Positions 37,201-52,200 of a stretch of DNA of 64,000 nucleotides are shown piece after piece. Both the position numbers and the translations under genes were made by a program. Below the pieces are notes generated by a model. The model worked only from the letters and a program-made list of their open reading frames with translations. It had not been told where the DNA came from and searched no databases. The number at the start of each line of letters is the position of its first letter. Position 1 is the first letter of the stretch. The DNA is from Metellina segmentata. Taxonomy: Eukaryota > Arthropoda > Arachnida > Araneae > Tetragnathidae. Where the stretch lies: the NCBI GenBank assembly GCA_947359465.1, contig OX375878.1, positions 83,121,627 through 83,185,626 on the forward strand, in the 5' to 3' direction.

Positions 37201-40200
37201 TTAGTAATGATTAAAGAAAGAGAAAGGATTTCTATTAAAACGGTAACAGAAAAACATATCGTTTTAATACTAGAACCAGGATCAAAATATATGGGACATG
37301 TCACTCCTACAACTGACTCTTCTCAAAATATAAAAACAAGTATTTTAACTTTTTTGGAGAAAAATATAGATTTTTCTAAGATGCAAATGATTGGTTGTGA
37401 TGGTACAGTGGTAAATACATGTTTGAAAAATGGAGTCATTTGACATATCGAGCTCTTTTTAGGACGTCCTGTGCATTGGTTTATTTGTTTATTACATACA
37501 AATGAGCTACCCAGCTACCTTTACGTGATTTGTTGCAACATTTAAAAGTGAAAACCACAGGACCAAAAGGATACAGCGGATAAATTGGAAAAATGTTAGA
37601 ATCTTGTGTAAAAATTGCCTTTAACAAACTTTGAAAAGATGGAAGTAACTTTGCCAGAAATTGTCCTAGAGGATCTTAGCACTGATCAACGATACCTTTA
37701 CGAAATGTGCACAGGGATATCAAATAAATATATTCCATTAAGCTTGTCACAAGAAGATCCAGAAAAATTGATTCATTCCAGATGGTTGATGACGACAAAT
37801 AGAATTTTAAGGTTATATGTTTCAACAGAAGATCCAACCCATAACTTGAAAACACAAAAACAGTATGCTGTGAAGATACACTCATATGTGTGGTTTAAAA
37901 TTAAAAGTCAGTCATCATGTTGGTACGGGAGTCCTCATTTTTACCATATTTTAAATAAATCGAGATTTTTGCCTGAGGATTTAAAAATTGTAGTTTTTTA
38001 ACTTTGCAAAGAAATGCTTATTATGCCCCTCTAGAAAATATTATTTTGGCAATGTTAGCTGATGATCGAAAACACGTCAGAGATTTGAGCCTTAGAAGAA
38101 TTTAAAATTAAGACAACAAAAAATAAAGTTGAAAAGAATATTCGAGAGTTTAAAATTCCCAAGTTAAACTTCGAAGCAGACGATTACATAAATCTAATTG
38201 AATGGCAATCAGATCTCTTTCTATTATAGTAGTAGTTCTAGTATATAGTTTTCAGTATCTCTTTCTGATGATCAACTCAAGTCTATGATTCTAGACGTTC
38301 CTACCAATACTAACATGTTTAACTTTCCATGCCATTCACAAGCAGTAGAACATTGTGTTAAATTAGTAACTGAAGCATATATTACAGTATGTGGTACAGA
38401 GGCAAAAGGGATGGATTTATTCGGTCAAGAATTGCTTTACCCAGATTTGAAACCAAAAGCCAATATCAACCACTTTTAAGCTAAACCACTTGCCAGTAAC
38501 TTCAACTTAATTTTTTAGTGTAAGCTAGTAACTTAAATTGAACTTTTTAGGGGAGAGGGGTGGAACTCGATATACAGTCACCTCCTCATGTTGAATTCTG
38601 GGTTGTTTTCATAATAAAAAAAAGCAAAGAGCTGCAAGGGGAAGCGGCAGTGTAAACACGTGATCGCAGAGTGGAGACGCGTGTGATGGCGCTCTAAACA
38701 AAGAGGAATTTTTTTATTTTCCAGGATAGTGTTAGGTGTAAAACTTTTTTTTTTACACGCAGGGAAGTTCATTTCACCCACCCATGGCTTTAAATAAGAC
38801 GTATTAAATTTTTTTAAATGCGTTATTATTATTTTTGTAAAAAAATTGGCAAATTTTTGAAATTTTAAAGTGATTTTGGCACTTGAAGATATTAATTATT
38901 AGCTCATATTTTGTATCATTAATAAGCATGGTAGTCCCCAACTATTCCCACCATAGGCGTTTTCAATTTCCGAAATTCGTGTTTTTCGCTCCACCCTATT
39001 ATATTCAGATTATCAAGAAGCTATTAATAATCATAATTCAGAAAAAATAAAAAAAAGAATTCAAGTAAAAATATTTAGAGATTTAACAGGGTTCCCACTC
39101 TTTTTTTCTAACTAAAAATAAGGACTTTCTAAGCACTTTCTAAGACAAAATAAGGACTTTATAAGGACTTAAATAAAACATTGAAGAAACCGTATTATAC
39201 AATGTAATACCTGACTTTCGACCAAATGAGGATGCTCTTACAGATTAGTTAATCTTATAAGAATAGTAGTATGTAAAAAATTTAGAATTCCAATCTACTT
39301 TCTATTTAAAAAAAAAAAAAGAGATTTTTCAAAATAAGCCGTTTAATTTTTACAAAAATTCAGCAGTTAATATATGGGCATTTACGTGTGCACGTATTAA
39401 TAATATGTGTAAGTACATAAACAAATTATAGAATGGAGACCCCAAGAAAAAAAATGGAAAAAAAAAATGTTTTTCTTTAATTTTTTTACAGTGCATTTGC
39501 TTTTATAAAAAGGGAAAGAAAGAGTTAAGTTTGATGAGGACCGGACTTGGTGTGTTCGGTCTCAAAGCTGCTGTTGCAACTTTGATTTTGATTTCTTATT
39601 CTTTTCATATTGATTTGTTTTTACTTTTTAATGGTCTTAAGGGGAGTGTATGAGCAATTTTTTAGCATATTGCTGCTCATGGGTAGGAACCACCATTTTG
39701 TCAGGCTCGTCCCTGATCCACATACACTTTTATTTTCAAAAATTTCCTAATTTTTGTATTTTAAATTTCTTTTTGTTTTTGAAATTAAAGTGCTTACCTT
39801 GTTGTGTATGCAGCTTCAATCTGCTTATGAAATGGAAATTACTCACACCAGTATTTATTTTATAATATACTTTTATAAATTCATAATGAAAGTAAGAAGT
39901 AAATTCATTTATTGGCACATCGGAGGCTTCAATAAAATAAAATTAGTGGCAAACTATTCATTTACTAAAAGGATGCAAGAGGATAGCAAGTTGCATACGT
40001 CAGAATCAAATTTGACTGGATCAGAGACTGAACGAGTTTTGAAGAAAATATTTTCCCGTGAACCAAAATGGATCATAAGAGTGATGCAAAAACTTTGATA
40101 AATTTATAAAAAGGTTAAAATAGTAAAATTAAATTTTCTTGAATAGATATTCAACTAGTTGCCACCGTCCCAGCATAAGCCATTCGGTGTATTGCCACAT

Positions 40201-43200
40201 AATTTTGAACCACGGTCAGATGACGAGACATTTGAGCTGGCGCCCCACTCTCCAAACTTCCACACCAACCCAACGTGAGAACTTTCGGCCACGACGGATT
40301 TAAGGTGCACCAGATCGGGTTGCCACCTCAGATAGCAGTGTTAATTAAAATAAATTATCTTAAAATTGTCTTTGATTCACCTACAAACTTAAAAATACAC
40401 TTCCCCATACTTATAATGCATTTTTAAAACATTGCACTCACGGGTAACTGATAAAACAAAATTGATTAAGATTTGATGATTGTATTCTTGTTTCCTCTAT
40501 CAGGTCAACTATTTTGTGCATTGTTAGAGCCACTCATAAGTCGAAAACAGACCGATTTTCATGGGTTATCAAGTTTTTAAAGTGTATAAAGTGCTTATCA
40601 AGAGTCGATCGACGATTTCTATATCGGCTATCAAGGGTTGCCATTCAAGCAAGCCAGTTCCCGAATCATCACCAAAACCGTACTTTTAAGCAGTTTTATC
40701 GCCGATCAGCCGCTAAAAAGAGGTCGGAAATATTGTGTAAAAATATCGTCATTTGAAAACTGAATTTTCTTTTCAAAGGAAAATAAGCACTTTCTAAGGA
40801 CTATTGATGAAAAATAAGCACTTGTAAGGGCCCTTAGAAATGGAAGGTCAAAATAAGCACTTAGAAGCACTTTGTAAGCACCCGTGGGAACCCTGTTTAA
40901 GTAAGTTTTAGCACATAGTATAAGTGAAGTTATTTGGAATGGTCAAAAGTACTTCTAAGTTTCGTAGTTTAAATGAGTAGAAAAATTAAAATTTTTAAAT
41001 CCAAGAAAAATGGTAGGAATTATTTTAAATTAAAACGTTTGTGCAAACATGAATAGGTACATGTATTTATTTCAATGAAATTGATATCTTTACAGTAAAA
41101 AGACAACAGAAACACTTTAAAAGTAACGGATTAAATCGAAACCACGCCATAAGTCCAGAAAGTCTCATTAACTGATAAAAAATTACTTAAAATGTTAGAA
41201 AAAGGAAGCACGGACCCAAGTCCTAAAATTAATCTACTAGCCTTACTGTAACCTTCCATCTTTTTTTAATTCAAAACTTCCTAATTAAATGGAAATTTCC
41301 GAAGAATCAATAGAATAGCCATAGCTACTTAACCAAGAAGTGTCTTGTTTGGTAAATACTATAGTAACTTCCTTGGGAAAACTTTTAATGATTGCAGCAA
41401 TAAAACCAAGAAATCCTTACAAAAATGTAATATCTGTCAATATTGGACAAATATACAAACATGTTACACAAAATTCTTCCCCAACCAAAAATAAATTTAT
41501 TTGCATTTGATTGCTTTTAGTACTTGAAATGTGGAAGAAGCATAACAAAAAGCTGCACAATGTTAGAATTATAGAAAAATATTGCAGCAGAGCAAGAAAA
41601 ACGAGATTTTTATTCTCTCCATGCAATAAAAATCTTTCATCAAGTTGTTTTGGGAAAGCAACCATATCTAAACAATTCAATGAATTTAGCATGATTGATT
41701 TCACATGAAACATATGATCATAAAAAAATTGAAATGTAAATATAAAAGCCTCACAAACCTTTCTACAAGATGTAACCCAAGCTTGCAGTTCATAAGGATT
41801 GATGGGTGAGGTAGATGCAGTAGCTATGAACATTTAAAAGATCATTAAAATTTAGAAGCTAATTTTTAATACACTTAAAATCGTAGATTGAAACATTGAA
41901 GTTTAAAAACTAATTTAGATTTGAGATTCTATGTAATTGTTAATCTAATGTATTTGGCAAAGTAACTAAAGCCGAGAAAAACCTATACAGAGCAAACAAA
42001 ACTAAAGCATTTAAGAAGTGAAATGATTATAAAATAAAAGCATAATCTGATGCTAAATTTTAAACTGAAGTAGTTTACAAAAATAAACTATTTATAAGAA
42101 AGTTTTCTTATTTTCAAACAAAAATATACAAATGAATTTTTCCAATTGAACACTAAAACTATTATCTTAATTTATTTCCCATAGGTATTTTGAACCTTTA
42201 TTTATTGATTATTTCTATACTGTTTCAAGGAATTGATGAATAATTTATGTTTCAGTTAAAAAAGCATTAGAAGAAAAAGTACATACACAGTATATTTTTT
42301 TTAAAGTTTTTGTGCAAAATAAACCAAATTATTTGTTGTTTAGAATTTTTTGCACTTCATTCAGAAAAACAAATTACCTGTAGATTGTAATATGCTTATA
42401 GCTTCAAACCATTGGGCTTTTTCAAATTCAGATGACAGAAAAAAGGTATAGCATTTGCCACATTTCTGATTAAGTTTAAAAAGTAAATTTGGAGATGCCA
42501 GTACCAGCTGCGCTTCCTTTAAGAAATAAAGAGTTGACATGTAATACAAAATAAATATCTACAATATGAATGATATAAAAGCTACAATAGCAAATGACAA
42601 ATGTGTTGACACTTACTAATTCTGCAAGTTTTTTCTTGTGTTTATCAACATTTCTACCAGGACCTCTCCTCTGAAAAATATATTGAGATTTAATACGTGT
42701 TGAATTAAAAGAATAACAAGGACACATTAAAATTATATTGCCAAAGCTTTGAAAATTATTCAAATAATGGTGGAGTTACTTCTTTTCCTTTCTCTTCTTT
42801 GAGTATTTGGTCTCTGACATTACTGGCTCGTGATTTCAAGGATAAGATATCAAAAGGCGAGTTTTCTTTCACTGCTTCACTTTCTCCTAAAACATAATTC
42901 ACAAGTGTGATTATAAGAGCAAAAAATAAGTCTCAAACATCCATATCATACATGTGAATAGGACTAACTAGATAAACATTAAATAGGAAAATTACTTGAA
43001 TAAAGTTTGAGTTTTAAATGTACTGACAATATTCAGACAATGCAACATAATTAGTTGTATTACAAAAGCAAGAAAATTGAAATTTTTATCAATAGAAATG
43101 CATACTGGATAAAATTTGAAATATTTGTGTCCTAGCCCATTTTGTAATAACAAATATTTCAAACATATATCCATACTTTTAATGAATAATCAAAACAGGT

Positions 43201-46200
43201 TTGTATTTGTAGAATTAATTTAAACATTTACAGTGAAAGGTAAAACATTCAAACAAACATTTTCGTAAATTTTTTTAAAAAGTTTACTAATTCAATTCCC
43301 TTAATTGAATCATGACAAACTCCCCCATAGGCAATAACAATATTTATTTGTGAGAAAGCTTATAGTTGCTTTTAAAGAGGATTTTGATCAATCAATCTGA
43401 GGTCACTTAAAGCTTTGGATTTATTCAGGATTATTCAAAAGAAACTAATCTTCAAGGAGTGTGACTAACTTTAATTTTCTATTTTTGGAATCATTAAGAT
43501 GCACTAAATTCAAGTGGTAAGTTGCACCTAATAAATATTTTTTTTAAATGTTACTTCTTGATAGTTCCTGCAAATCCCACAAACCCAATGGGTAACATGT
43601 TCCTTGCCCAGCCATTTTTGAAGTAATTTTTAAGGCAGTTGCTTTTGGAGTTGGAAACTTATTCCTTAGAAGAGTTAATATTGACCAATAAAATTCAGAA
43701 TACAAACAAACAAGTCTCTTTGAATTTAAAAAAGTTACCTGCGCTGCAGGATTGAAAACTTTCTAGCTCGATTCTTAGACGGTTTCCCGAGAAAGTACTG
43801 ATCACCAAATTAACATGGTTTGTTCAAAATTGTACAGGAAACAATATGAAGATTTTCTTCCAATACACAATTAGTTTAGGGTTTATTAAGTGTCAAAGTC
43901 GAAAAAAGTAAAATTTCTAATGCAAGTGAGCAAAAAAGGTACAAAATTTCAGTCTTTAGATGTGTTTTTTTTTTTAGAGTACCCCTCAACGTCAATTTTT
44001 GCAGCTAGTTGAGTTTTTGAGAAATTTTAATTTGGTTCCTGATATTTTTTTTTTGAAAATCGGGACAGTTTTGTTACTTTTATGTTAAAAAACTAACTCA
44101 TTACTATTAGTGTTTTAATTTGAAAACATCGCAGGAAACGTTAGAATGTACTCTTTCTTACCATACAATTATTTATTGAATTGGTTCCAAAATAAATTCG
44201 ATGCAATGAAAAGTATGATTTCAAGATTGTGAACAAATTGTTCCTTGCACAGACGTCCGGAGATCAAGCGTCAAACGGCCTTCATGACACTCGCTGTGAC
44301 GTCATGGAATGGAGGCGAGCAGGGTGTGGAGGTTTAGCCATTGTAGGAGATTGACTCTGTGATAGAAGTGTTGGTTTTTGAAACTAACCAAATGGGATTG
44401 CGTAGGAATCCCTGGGGTTGGGGAGCAGGGGGCGTTGCCCCCTATTTATTTCATATTGAAAAGATACACATTTTATAAAATGGGCTTTACTATGTGCTGA
44501 CTTGGTACTTGCAAGCCTAGGTACTTGTAAATAAACTTATCCTCAAATGCTTTAATTGGAGATTCTAAAAATCACAAGATATTTATTGATATTCAGAAAC
44601 ATAAAAATATACTAACAAGCTCGATTTTCTTAAAATGACTAAACACTAAAATACTATTTTTCCAAATAATTTTTCCTGGAATCTAGTCAAGTAAAAGATT
44701 TCAAAATTTTCTTTCACGTAAATAGCAACATTGCAAATCTATTTTGAGCATTTCTGAAGCATACATGAAAGTGCATTAGTTGAAACTGATAGTTCTAAAA
44801 ATTAATAAATGTAAGTATTTACACACAAAAAAAAAAGGATAATTTTTGAAAGAAAAAATTCGCTTCAAAATCTCTATTAGCTAGAATTGTTAAATATTTT
44901 ATTTTAAAACGAAATACTTACCACTAAAGTCTAAGATAACCACATCAGACAAGGGAATGAACCATTTAACTTCAAAAGTGAACTTTTGCCTATTAATTGA
45001 AATAAAAGTTAATGAACCATATAATTTTTACAAAAATGACTCTTGAAGAGTACACTCAACTTAAAATGTTTATCACAATAAATATTTTATTCTTTATGCA
45101 AATCCCACGCTTGTGAAGTATGTCTGTCCCTAATGACAAATATAAAAATATTTTTTAAAATAACAGTCTCTTCACAACTAATTTTACTTTGGACTTTAAA
45201 ACAGAAAAGTAAAGTACTGACATAATGCTATAGTATTTGCATGCAAAATGTGGATTCTGAAAGATTTAAAAAATAAGCAATCTATTGTATTAGTTTCTTA
45301 ATGCAAGAAGAAAAATCTTACAATATTTAGCAATTGTTTGCTGTACTAACAAAATCAGTTACTCTGATTTAAACTAGTCTAGTGAAAATCCATAAAAGAT
45401 ACTTGAATGTTTTGCACTTAGTTAAAAGTGTAGTTATGAGTAATTACATTATGTTTAACTTCAATGAAATTTGTTCAGTAATAAATACAAAGTATACTTT
45501 AACTTTAAATAATTTAAATACATACTTCTAAAATCTCTTCAAAAATATATTCTATTAAATTCGGACTAATTATAAAACATTTTGGATTTCCTGAATTGAA
45601 TATGCTGAATTACTTTCACTAACACCTACATATTGCAGAAATTTCAATGAAATGTTATTTAAAATTTGTCAAAATGAAGTGAAATTAAAAAAAAAAACAT
45701 TATGGGGAAGAACATTTTGTGATAAAATTTACTTTAATAAATTCATAAGTTTGCAGCATTTTTTAATTGCCTCTTGGCTATACCTTTGTTCATCCATTAA
45801 TGTGAATATCTCATTTCTCCTGTCTTGAATATTTGTCTGACGATAATGTTTAAAATTATACTTGGCTAAGAACAAAGAAAATTTCAATGAAAGATAGTAA
45901 ATCTGTTTAAATATATTTTATTGGTCTTATACATTTATTGGAATGAATAATATCTTTAAAACCCTTTATATAAATTAAACCAGCAAAACATTTTAAATCT
46001 TAGTAGCAGCAATAATAATACTTATAAAAATGAAAGCTGGAATATAAAATACAATATGGTTTTATTACACAAGCAAATAGCCTCATCATATTTCATTCAT
46101 TTGGATAGGCACGACGAGAAAGGCACTCATTTTTATCAAGTCTCACAGATGCAGTGTTGTGGACTTGCTACACAAGGACTTGACTTATAAAAAATTATTA

Positions 46201-49200
46201 ACGAATTAAACAAAATTACCTTGTGGAAGGTTTGTATCTGGCACAGACAATGACATCACTAAATAAGAAAAGATGTCTAAGCTTTCGATGGCCTTCAGAT
46301 AATTCTACGATAAAACTATTTTTTACTAAATGCCTTTGTGCTCGATCAGTCACCTGAAAGTGATAAAGTTAGTTATCAATACCAAATTTAAAAAAATTCT
46401 TTGTGAAACAACTAAACATGAAAAATTACAGATTACAATTGGGGAGGGATCTAAGTTTATTATACTTTCTTACACATTATGCAATAAGAAATAATGAACG
46501 CAAAAATTCTAAAATTAAAAGCAGCAACTCCTCACATTGTAAATGATAACAAATTTTCACTCCAGTTCACTGCAGGTGAGCTTAAAATATTTTTTTTTTG
46601 TACGAATACATAAAAGAAAATAAAGGGTAAACTAAATCAAATTTTCAAAAATTGAGTGGTTTTTTAACTATAGGATATTTGTAAACAATCATGTACATTT
46701 TGAAGATGGTATTTTTTTTTTAAAGTTAATTTCGTACTAGAGCAACACAACATACATTTTGTAGAAGGAATGTTTCAAAAACTCTTGTACACTACAAAAC
46801 AAATGAAAAATGGGAGATTCTGATATACATTTGTTTGAAGTAAATATAATTAGCAAAAATATACAAAATGCTTAATAAATTCAATACTTACAGGAAACAT
46901 GCTTCCAGTAGCAGAAACATTGATGTCATTTAAAAAGCACTGCGTCATTTTCAATGCAGTTCTTAAGGTCTTATAATCAGCATGATTTTCTGGCGTGTAT
47001 TGCAGTAAATCCTGCAAAATAATTTCAGTAAATCAAATATAAAATAATAAATCTAAGCCTGTAGTATAATTTAAATAAAGATATGCTTACATGAAGAACC
47101 AAGGCATTTTTCTGCACTCGTGCAACAGGTTTGTGCAATAAATCTAAAGTATAAAATAACATCACATAAATTGAAAACTAAAATTTAAAGGCAATGCACA
47201 ATTAAAATAAACCTTATCACTAATATGAACTTTTAACTCACATATCTTGAACACCACAAACATAATTTCAAGATTTATTATGGGATTAGAAAATTCATTT
47301 TTACCCTCTGTTTTTTTACAAAATATTCCATTGTTTCTTATTATGAAAAGAATAACTAAAAATAATGCATCAGTGTCTTTTCTGTTTCCAACTCCTCTAA
47401 AACTACTTTACATATGCCATTACAGAAATAACTTAGAATATATATCTTAAATCTAGATTTACACACACACAAAAAAAAACATTTACAAATTGACTTTATT
47501 ATTTAAGAGAATTATTTTTCAAGGGCTATTTATTCTAAACAAAATATATTATTAAATAAAGGCTGTATAATGAGTTCAGATGCTCAAAAAATCGATTTTT
47601 GAAACTTCAAGATTGTTAAAAGTGAATAATATAATGAAGTATAAACTAAAATAATTACGAAGCTTTAAGGAAAATCTTAATATACAAAATAAATTATATA
47701 CATTTCATTCTAATGTTGATGCAGCCCGAACAAAAAAATTCCGAAATGAAACTATTTTAAATACCTTCCAAAGTTGTTTCTTGACCTTGCAATGCTTTCA
47801 ATTTGATTGACTGAAAATAAAGCATAACATATTAGTACTTAATCTTAAAGAAAAGTAAATACTATATAAATTTTTAAAAAGCTAAAATTACCTTTGTAAT
47901 TTCAGAAAACTTAGAATTATCTAAACTACATTTTCGTACAGTTTCAATGGCCTTGGAATAATTTTGCAGAAATGAGCCATAAACTCCCAGTTTACTGGCC
48001 TATAAAAAGATAAAAAGAAAATTTTAAGAACATAATAAACATTTTTCATTAAAAGTCATTAGCAGAAAATATGAGTGCCCTTAAATCTTTAAATACCTTC
48101 AAAGGAAAATTTATTAAATTTAAGTTGTAGGTACTAACAATTAATCCAGACAAATATGCTGTAGTTAGGCGAGTCACAAATCATTAACCTTAATTAATAA
48201 ATTGCTGCCATTGCAGAAAAATATTATTTATCAAATGAACAAGCAGATTTAGATGAAAGTATGTGAAAATTATGAATGGTTAGGTCAGGGAGTAAATTAA
48301 CGTTGTACTGGAGCACACAATGGTCTATTGACGAAATTCTGGGATCAATCCCAAAGGGAAATATCCAAAGATAATGCCTTGGAAATTTTGAATCAGATGA
48401 CGACGACAACACTTGAGCTGGCACTCTCCAAACTTTCACATCATGCCATGAAGAAATTTAAGGCTCGGATAGATTTAACATGCAGCAGCCCCTTTGTACT
48501 CAATGGTCGTTGATTTGACTGAGTTTCAAACTCATAAACCTCTAGTTACTGATCCATTGATCTTCTAACTGGGCTACTGTGGCCAGTGAATGATTAGGTT
48601 TCTAGGGTTAACATTTAGGAACATATATGCAAAAAAGCAGTTGTGTTAATTTGTATTATTATATTATACTTGCATTTGCACTATTTAAAATTCAGTCTGT
48701 TGCTTAGATTTAAAAATACTTTTTATGGTTTCATCACTATTAGCAAATTTATAACTACCTTTAATTTTATAATAGCAGCAGACAAATTTATCTTAAAATG
48801 CAGCTAATCATTAACATGGACATGCTTAACATAAATTACTTTTAAATAAACTCCTTTCAAATGCTTATCAAAATGAATACAAACTGTGATGTTTTTCAAA
48901 TTTTTACTACCAGAACATGCTTATACGTAATATCTTATGGTGAACTTGAAGTCATCTATAAAATGACACAGAAAACGAAAAACTTGTTTCTAGTAGCTTT
49001 TAATTCCTATCTAGATGGTTCATCCCACTATAACAATGAAATCAAGATCACAATGCATGAGTTTTAGGTGTGATCATTCTGCATACATCAAAAGGCGTTT
49101 CCTTTCTAAGCAGAGAAACAACCACTCACATCATTGACAACTCTTGCTGACACATACGGCAACAGATTTTTTTAGCAACATAAAATTTCATTTAAAAGTG

Positions 49201-52200
49201 ACTTAAAACTATCTTGAAGCATGAAAGCAAGTGAAACTGATTTTTACATTGCACAAATTGCTGAATTGAAACCAAATTCATTTTTTGCAGTGTCTGAATG
49301 CAAATTAAATAGAAATGGTATAGAAAGGAAATAAAGTGGAGACATTGCTGTAAAAATAATTTTGATTTTTGAAAATACAAACAGTTGTTTCTCGCAGAAA
49401 GATTTTTGGTTTAAAATTATAGTCAAACCTCATAAGGATAAATTTTACTGCTCTGTAAAAAGTATGTAGTAACAGTAGTTAATATTAGATTTCTGAAAAA
49501 AAAAAAAAAAAGCATTTTTCCAATTATAAAATAATAACGTACAATTCTTGGTGCACAGATAAATGGTATTCTTAATCACAAAGGTTATATAGATAATTCT
49601 TAATTATACAGATGATTCTTGATTATACATGATTGTTGATGGCTGAAAATTCCTGATTGCAGATATTCCCTGATTATGCAATTTTTGTCTTTAAATAGTT
49701 CTGTTATCAATTTGTTCTTTGTGTCATTCTTTTAAAAAATCTGATGCAGTCAATGTTGTTAAATTGAGTAGCTGAATTTTAACTGCCTAACAAAAAAAAA
49801 TTAACAATTTCAAGCCAGCAGTATTCTTTTTGGAATGCATGCTTATTCTTCTATCTTCATTTCTTTTTCACTCTCTTCCATGAATGAATCTTATATAATT
49901 TCGCAGTCAATGTTTCTGATAATATGATTAAAAAGAATCAGTTTGTCCTAAATTTTAAAAAATTTGCTAATCTTAACTATAGATTAGTGTAATTGAACCA
50001 AATTCTTCTTGAGTAGGAGTTAACATTATTTTAATACATTTTGAGAAGGATTGGAATTTAGTTCATATCAGTAATTAGTATTAGACGAGTTTATCTTAGC
50101 AAAGTTTGATTGTATTTTATTTATATATATACATCAAAGGTAACACATGGCTTTTAAAAGGTATATACTTGATTAGTCTTTTTAATATGCCTACAGCAAT
50201 GGAATGAATTTTATCTTAAAAGTTATCCATTGTGATAAAATGAACTTCAACACTAACATTTTTGTTATCTAAAGTGTTCAGATTAACAAGGTTTGACTGT
50301 ATTCAAGTCATGTTTCATAATATTCTATTAGTATAGCTTTTAAATACATATAGGAACTAAAAATAAAACAGAAAAATATCAGTATCAAAACCAAAACATA
50401 AGATACAATGAAGATACATACCAAAATTTTAAAATCTTCTCCAATGGCTTGTGTACTGTCCCAGTGGTCAATATGTCTTCGTAAGCCCTTTAAAAAAGTT
50501 GTATGCAAACTATGCAGTTCTGGAATTCTATAGAAAATCATATTAAAATCCTCCAGAGATAGAAGAGGTTGAGAAGTGCCAATAGTAGATTTCAAGGCCT
50601 TCATGTACTAAAATATATACAAAAAGAAGAATTTATATTACAAAGTACAATACAATATTGTTACATCTTTGAGTGAACATATAAAAATAATGATTAAATA
50701 AAATTTTATATTTTAACAAGAATAATAGAAACAGACATAATTTTTTCTTTTTATATAAAAATAGAAGATGTTAAGTAAAAACCCTTTGTCCAATGTACTT
50801 TAAATTTTCATTGTTTCCTTTGCTTTCAGTCAGATTTATAAAACTTCCTTCCAAGAATATTATAAAAGGAAGTGTTTGTGTTTGTTTTACGTTATCACAG
50901 TCCTAACGAATCTACAGCACTTACAATAATGGGATTGGGCACACAGGTAGTCCGAATTTTTTGCAATGTTTGTGTAGTGGCAAATTTAAAAATTCAATCT
51001 AGAATATTTTTTAATGAATTTGATGGAATTTAACTATTATTGTTTTCTTTGGAATGAATTTCCGTTTTCGGAATTTGTTTCCGTTTTTATTTTGCACAGA
51101 GGAACAATTTGTCAGCAGACTAAAAAAACAAATTTAAAAATTTTTAACACGAACGAACGTTCTTATTTGTCACGTATGATGAAATGATCCAAAATTTCAC
51201 TCTACTCTTTTTGTCTCAATTTTAATATACTTTTCAAACAGGGAGAGATAACTTCAACCAATAAACAGACAGATGTCCACCTGTTGTGCTTGGAGAAGGA
51301 GAGAATTGAGGGGGGGGGGGTAACGCTGACAATGATTCAATGCAAAAGAGAAATGGGGGGCAAGGGAAGTAATGGCGTAAATTCAGGTCCCTTTCCGGGG
51401 TCACAAAGACTTTTTTTCTTCTGGTCATTCCCTGTAGTGCTCCCTGCTTCAAAAAATGTTACAACAATTACTATTTAAAAAAAAAAAAAAAAAAACTATA
51501 ACCCACAACCAGGAAAATAAAATGACTATATAAGCGGTGTGGTTTAACACATGTTCCCTTTTAAGTTAGACGGGACTTTAGAAAACTGACCATATAAGTG
51601 GGGTGACCATATAGCTGGTACTGACTGTATTTCTTAACTTTTTAATATTTCTTGAATCTCAAATCAGCTAAATTTTAAAATATTACAAGAAAACAGCAAT
51701 TATTTTTTCACTTCAACACATACAAATTAAATTAACTTCTAAGAAAAAACATTTTACTGAGAAAATACATAATTTTGTAGCTACATTTTGGAATCCGAAT
51801 ATTTTACCAGAACTGCTGTTATAAAAGCAAAATGTACTTACTTGCAACAGCATATTTAAACATTCTAAATATACAGCTTCACTCTCAGCAATACTGCCTA
51901 AAATGCATTTATACATAGCTGTTCTTTCAGATTCACTTTTACTGAGTTCAGTTTTCTGCAAGAAATATTTTAAACTATAAAAAAAACCAGCAAGAAAAGT
52001 TGTGGATATAATCACTTCAGAAAGCAGATTTTTGAAACAATTTAAAGAAACTAATACCTGAATATACTAACCTAAGTGGACCAGAAATCAACAGTACATA
52101 TATTGACAAATGACAAGAAATTTATAAAAACAATCTAAAATAAACTTCTATGAGATTTTGCCAGTTAGTTTAACTATGCCGATTTAAGCTATAGTGTTGC

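Larger units (their letters stand above)
34871..38998 (+). mobile_element. 4.1-kb DNA transposon with long terminal inverted repeats
   Basis: The ends TAGGGTGGAGCGAAAAACAC and its inverse bound the element. The inverted similarity extends ~350 bp inward at both sides: ATGGGTGGGTGAAATGAACT near 35770 and its inverse near 38770; TTGGCAAATTTTT near 38850 and its inverse near 35700. Flanks TTATACAT and TTATATTC could be an eroded 8-bp duplication. A 677-bp CAGGGTTCCCAC-type element is inserted in the left repeat. The + strand interior encodes a broken transposase-like protein (36495-38479). I cannot name the superfamily. Confidence 0.75.

Noticed and set aside
41417..41833. A 138-codon - strand frame
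   Set aside because: Only its first 21 codons (ABR exon 41759-41823) are coding; the rest is intron read-through past the GTTTGT donor.
51234..51478. Overlapping frames near a poly-G run
   Set aside because: Low-complexity Pro/Gly/Ser content generated by homopolymers; no homology.
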